Source of the DNA: Pedobacter sp. AK013
GTDB taxonomy: Bacteria; Bacteroidota; Bacteroidia; Sphingobacteriales; Sphingobacteriaceae
DNA length: 64,000 bases
NCBI RefSeq assembly: GCF_014205835.1
Contig: NZ_JACHCQ010000003.1
Span: forward strand, 1 to 64,000
Reading direction: 5' to 3'
The notes below the pieces were generated by a model. The model made no database searches. It was given only the letters and a program-made list of their open reading frames with translations, and was not told the DNA's origin. Of the stretch, positions 62,901-64,000 are shown one piece after another (the stretch's first letter is position 1; each line of letters opens with the position of its first letter). The translations under genes were made by a program, and so were the position numbers.

Positions 62901-63197
62901 TATAACCGTGATGTTGGTCTGTTTGCCCACCACAACTTCTTTATTGCTGTAACCAACAAAAGAAATAATCAAAATATCGGTAGGTTTTACACTTAAAGAG
63001 AACGTTCCCGTGGCATCAGTGGTGGTACCTCCTGCGCCATCTTTAATTTTAATTGTAGCACCAATAACAGGTAATTTGTCATCGCTGGCAATAACCTTAC
63101 CAGTGATTTTTGATTGGGCCGTTGCACTAAGAGCAAATAACATCCCCAAACACAAGAGAAGAAAACTCCTCTTGATACAAGATAGATTTTGTTTCAT
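59928..63197 (-). CDS. SusC/RagA-family TonB-dependent outer-membrane transporter
   Basis: A 1089-residue protein. Signal peptide (cleavage ~28 after TAQ), CarboxypepD_reg-like domain (about 30-95, with GATIKIKD and GTFSLSV), TonB plug with the [17 protein letters not shown] motif, [22 protein letters not shown] and [27 protein letters not shown], then a long beta barrel ending FLIGINVGF. With SusD it imports a polysaccharide or glycan piece. No glycosidase gene is adjacent, so the substrate is unknown. Confidence 0.95.
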   Translation of the reverse strand: [1089 protein letters not shown]

Positions 63198-63250
63198 AGG
63201 TTTATATTGATTAGGTTAAATAATGCTTACTCAAACAGCTGATATTGCTT

Positions 63251-63400
63251 CTAGATTAATAGGCTTAACCGTATCAGCATATTACCATTAGTTACGAAGA
63301 TGCGTTTAAGCGGCTTGGTTTGCCAGGCGCCAATGCCCCAAGAAAGGCAGGCATACAAGAAGAATGGAATCCTCCTGGTAAGTAGTAGATTTTTTCTCAT
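63251..63400 (-). CDS. possible 49-residue leader or small ORF upstream of susC
   Basis: ATG at 63398-63400, TAG at 63251-63253. The product starts MRKNLLLTRRIPFFLYACLSW, then a basic, mixed end. It lies in the susCD leader. Uncertain: it could be a leader peptide, the remnant of an inserted gene, or chance. Confidence 0.35.
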   Translation of the reverse strand: MRKNLLLTRRIPFFLYACLSWGIGAWQTKPLKRIFVTNGNMLIRLSLLI

Positions 63401-63480
63401 AAGTAAGTGGTTAGATAGCTTTGTTAGGTATTTTATTTATGATTTACATGATTGTATCTTTTTAATTGAATAATAAATTA

Positions 63481-63495
63481 GTGTATAATATACAC
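63481..63495. promoter_or_regulatory. perfect palindrome GTGTATAATATACAC
   Basis: A 15-bp palindrome with 7-bp arms, ~80 bp upstream of the small ORF and ~285 bp upstream of susC. Operator-like. Confidence 0.4.
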
Positions 63496-63659
63496 TTTAA
63501 TAAAAATAAATATACATATAAAAAATAGTTATAATACAAAAACATCTACAAATAGATACTAAATTGAAAGGTAAATATACCAGACGACAACCCAATAGAT
63601 GTAATAAATAACAATTTGAGGTTACATTTATCAAATAACATATTGTCATACATTTTTTG

Positions 63660-63667
63660 TATCTTTG
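63660..63667 (+). promoter_or_regulatory. putative -7 box for the DEAD-box helicase gene (TATCTTTG)
   Basis: An exact TAnnTTTG match, 115 bp before the start at 63782. A TTG lies ~20 bp upstream as a possible -33 element. Confidence 0.6.
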
Positions 63668-63671
63668 CCGC

Positions 63672-63781
63672 CGAAGCAGGAATAAGGGCTTGCCATTCTG
63701 AATGGCATATTCTCTCCGCAAGTTAGTCCTTCAACAATTGATTGTTCTAGCTTCTTCGATAAATATTACACAGAAACATAC
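63672..63781 (+). ncRNA. structured 5' leader of the DEAD-box helicase gene
   Basis: A leader of about 110 nt. Hairpin TGCCATT/AATGGCA (63691-63697 with 63701-63707), outer GAAGC/GCTTC pair and a CTTG/CAAG pair around it. RNA-helicase genes often have long leaders controlled by cold or by autoregulation; this is inferred, not shown. Confidence 0.4.
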
Positions 63782-64000
63782 ATGTTATTCAAAGAATTAA
63801 ACCTCATTGAGCCGATTCTAAAGGCCCTTGAGACCGAAGGTTATACACAACCAACACCAATACAGGAGCAATCCATCCCAACGATATTAAAAGGCAAAGA
63901 TTTATTAGGTTGCGCACAAACCGGTACTGGAAAAACAGCAGCCTTTGCCATCCCGATGTTGCAGTTACTGCACGAAAAACACATCAATACCAAAGCAACC
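63782..64000 (+). CDS. DEAD-box RNA helicase (RhlE-like), 5' part only
   Basis: The first 73 codons; the gene runs off the right edge. It opens [32 protein letters not shown], a Q motif with the upstream aromatic residue, and motif [16 protein letters not shown] follows. This is the N-terminus of RhlE/CsdA-type ATP-dependent RNA helicases. Confidence 0.9.
   Translation, partial: MLFKELNLIEPILKALETEGYTQPTPIQEQSIPTILKGKDLLGCAQTGTGKTAAFAIPMLQLLHEKHINTKAT

Noticed and set aside
54899..63197. A polysaccharide utilisation locus spanning the permease, symporter and SusCD
   Set aside because: The genes are on different strands, with no glycosidase or regulator between them; only the SusCD pair is supported.
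63497..63721. 74-residue minus-strand ORF overlapping the helicase leader
   Set aside because: It lies across the helicase promoter and leader; composition is typical of AT-rich spacer.

Overview
The window looks like a chromosomal segment of a Bacteroidota bacterium, most likely a Pedobacter-like member of the Sphingobacteriaceae. This rests on a SusC/SusD pair, GLPGLI-type and DUF4230 proteins, a lipoprotein TamA variant (TamL), the long two-insert form of IspG, a HemC-HemD fusion, low GC, TAnnTTTG-type -7 promoter boxes and many intergenic palindromic repeats typical of that family. No tRNA, rRNA, CRISPR array, prophage or transposase was seen.

Layout. 0.1-6.6 kb: DUF4230 protein, small lipoprotein, solo ABC ATPase, a lone RHH-type small gene, and an ECF sigma / membrane anti-sigma-like / outer-membrane beta-barrel operon. 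6.8-17.6 kb: a haem (C5 pathway) cluster on the minus strand, hemA, hemCD fusion, hemB, hemL, hemE and hemJ. It is interrupted by a two-component system with a TPR protein and by a zeta-toxin-like ATPase with a small partner gene between hemE and hemJ. 18-30 kb: two alpha/beta hydrolases, an MscS-type channel, ispG, an SDR / PspC / LiaF-like / RDD envelope group, and an MlaE-MlaF lipid-transport pair. 30-38 kb: an rRNA-type methyltransferase, a lipoprotein, two paralogous thioredoxin-fold/TPR proteins, msrA, an acyl-CoA-dehydrogenase-fold enzyme, and a PnuC-family thiamine transporter behind a TPP riboswitch. 38-54.5 kb: topoisomerase IV subunits A and B flank a GLPGLI-PNGase F-like secreted protein, cytidine deaminase and a tamB-tamL-yihY outer-membrane biogenesis operon. 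54.9-64 kb: an amino-acid permease, a GPH-type sugar symporter, a SusD/SusC pair, and the start of a DEAD-box RNA helicase with a long structured 5' leader.

The most unusual thing is the density and behaviour of short palindromic repeats. At least four families can be told apart by eye: S, an element with a conserved two-strand core around a variable hairpin, six copies; P, GTCAT-bounded REP-like palindromes; G, GGTAGAAGG-type purine-rich repeats; T, TGGTTTGTG-type hairpins. Some copies seem to have entered functional sequence. Two in-frame repeat-like inserts lie in ispG, a G-type hairpin sits in the linker of the TPP riboswitch, and the C-terminus of the ABC ATPase is encoded by a terminator hairpin that has a near-identical second copy 158 bp away. 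Other notable items are the GLPGLI-PNGase F-like fusion, the toxin-like ATPase inside the haem cluster, and a possible 49-codon leader ORF before susC.
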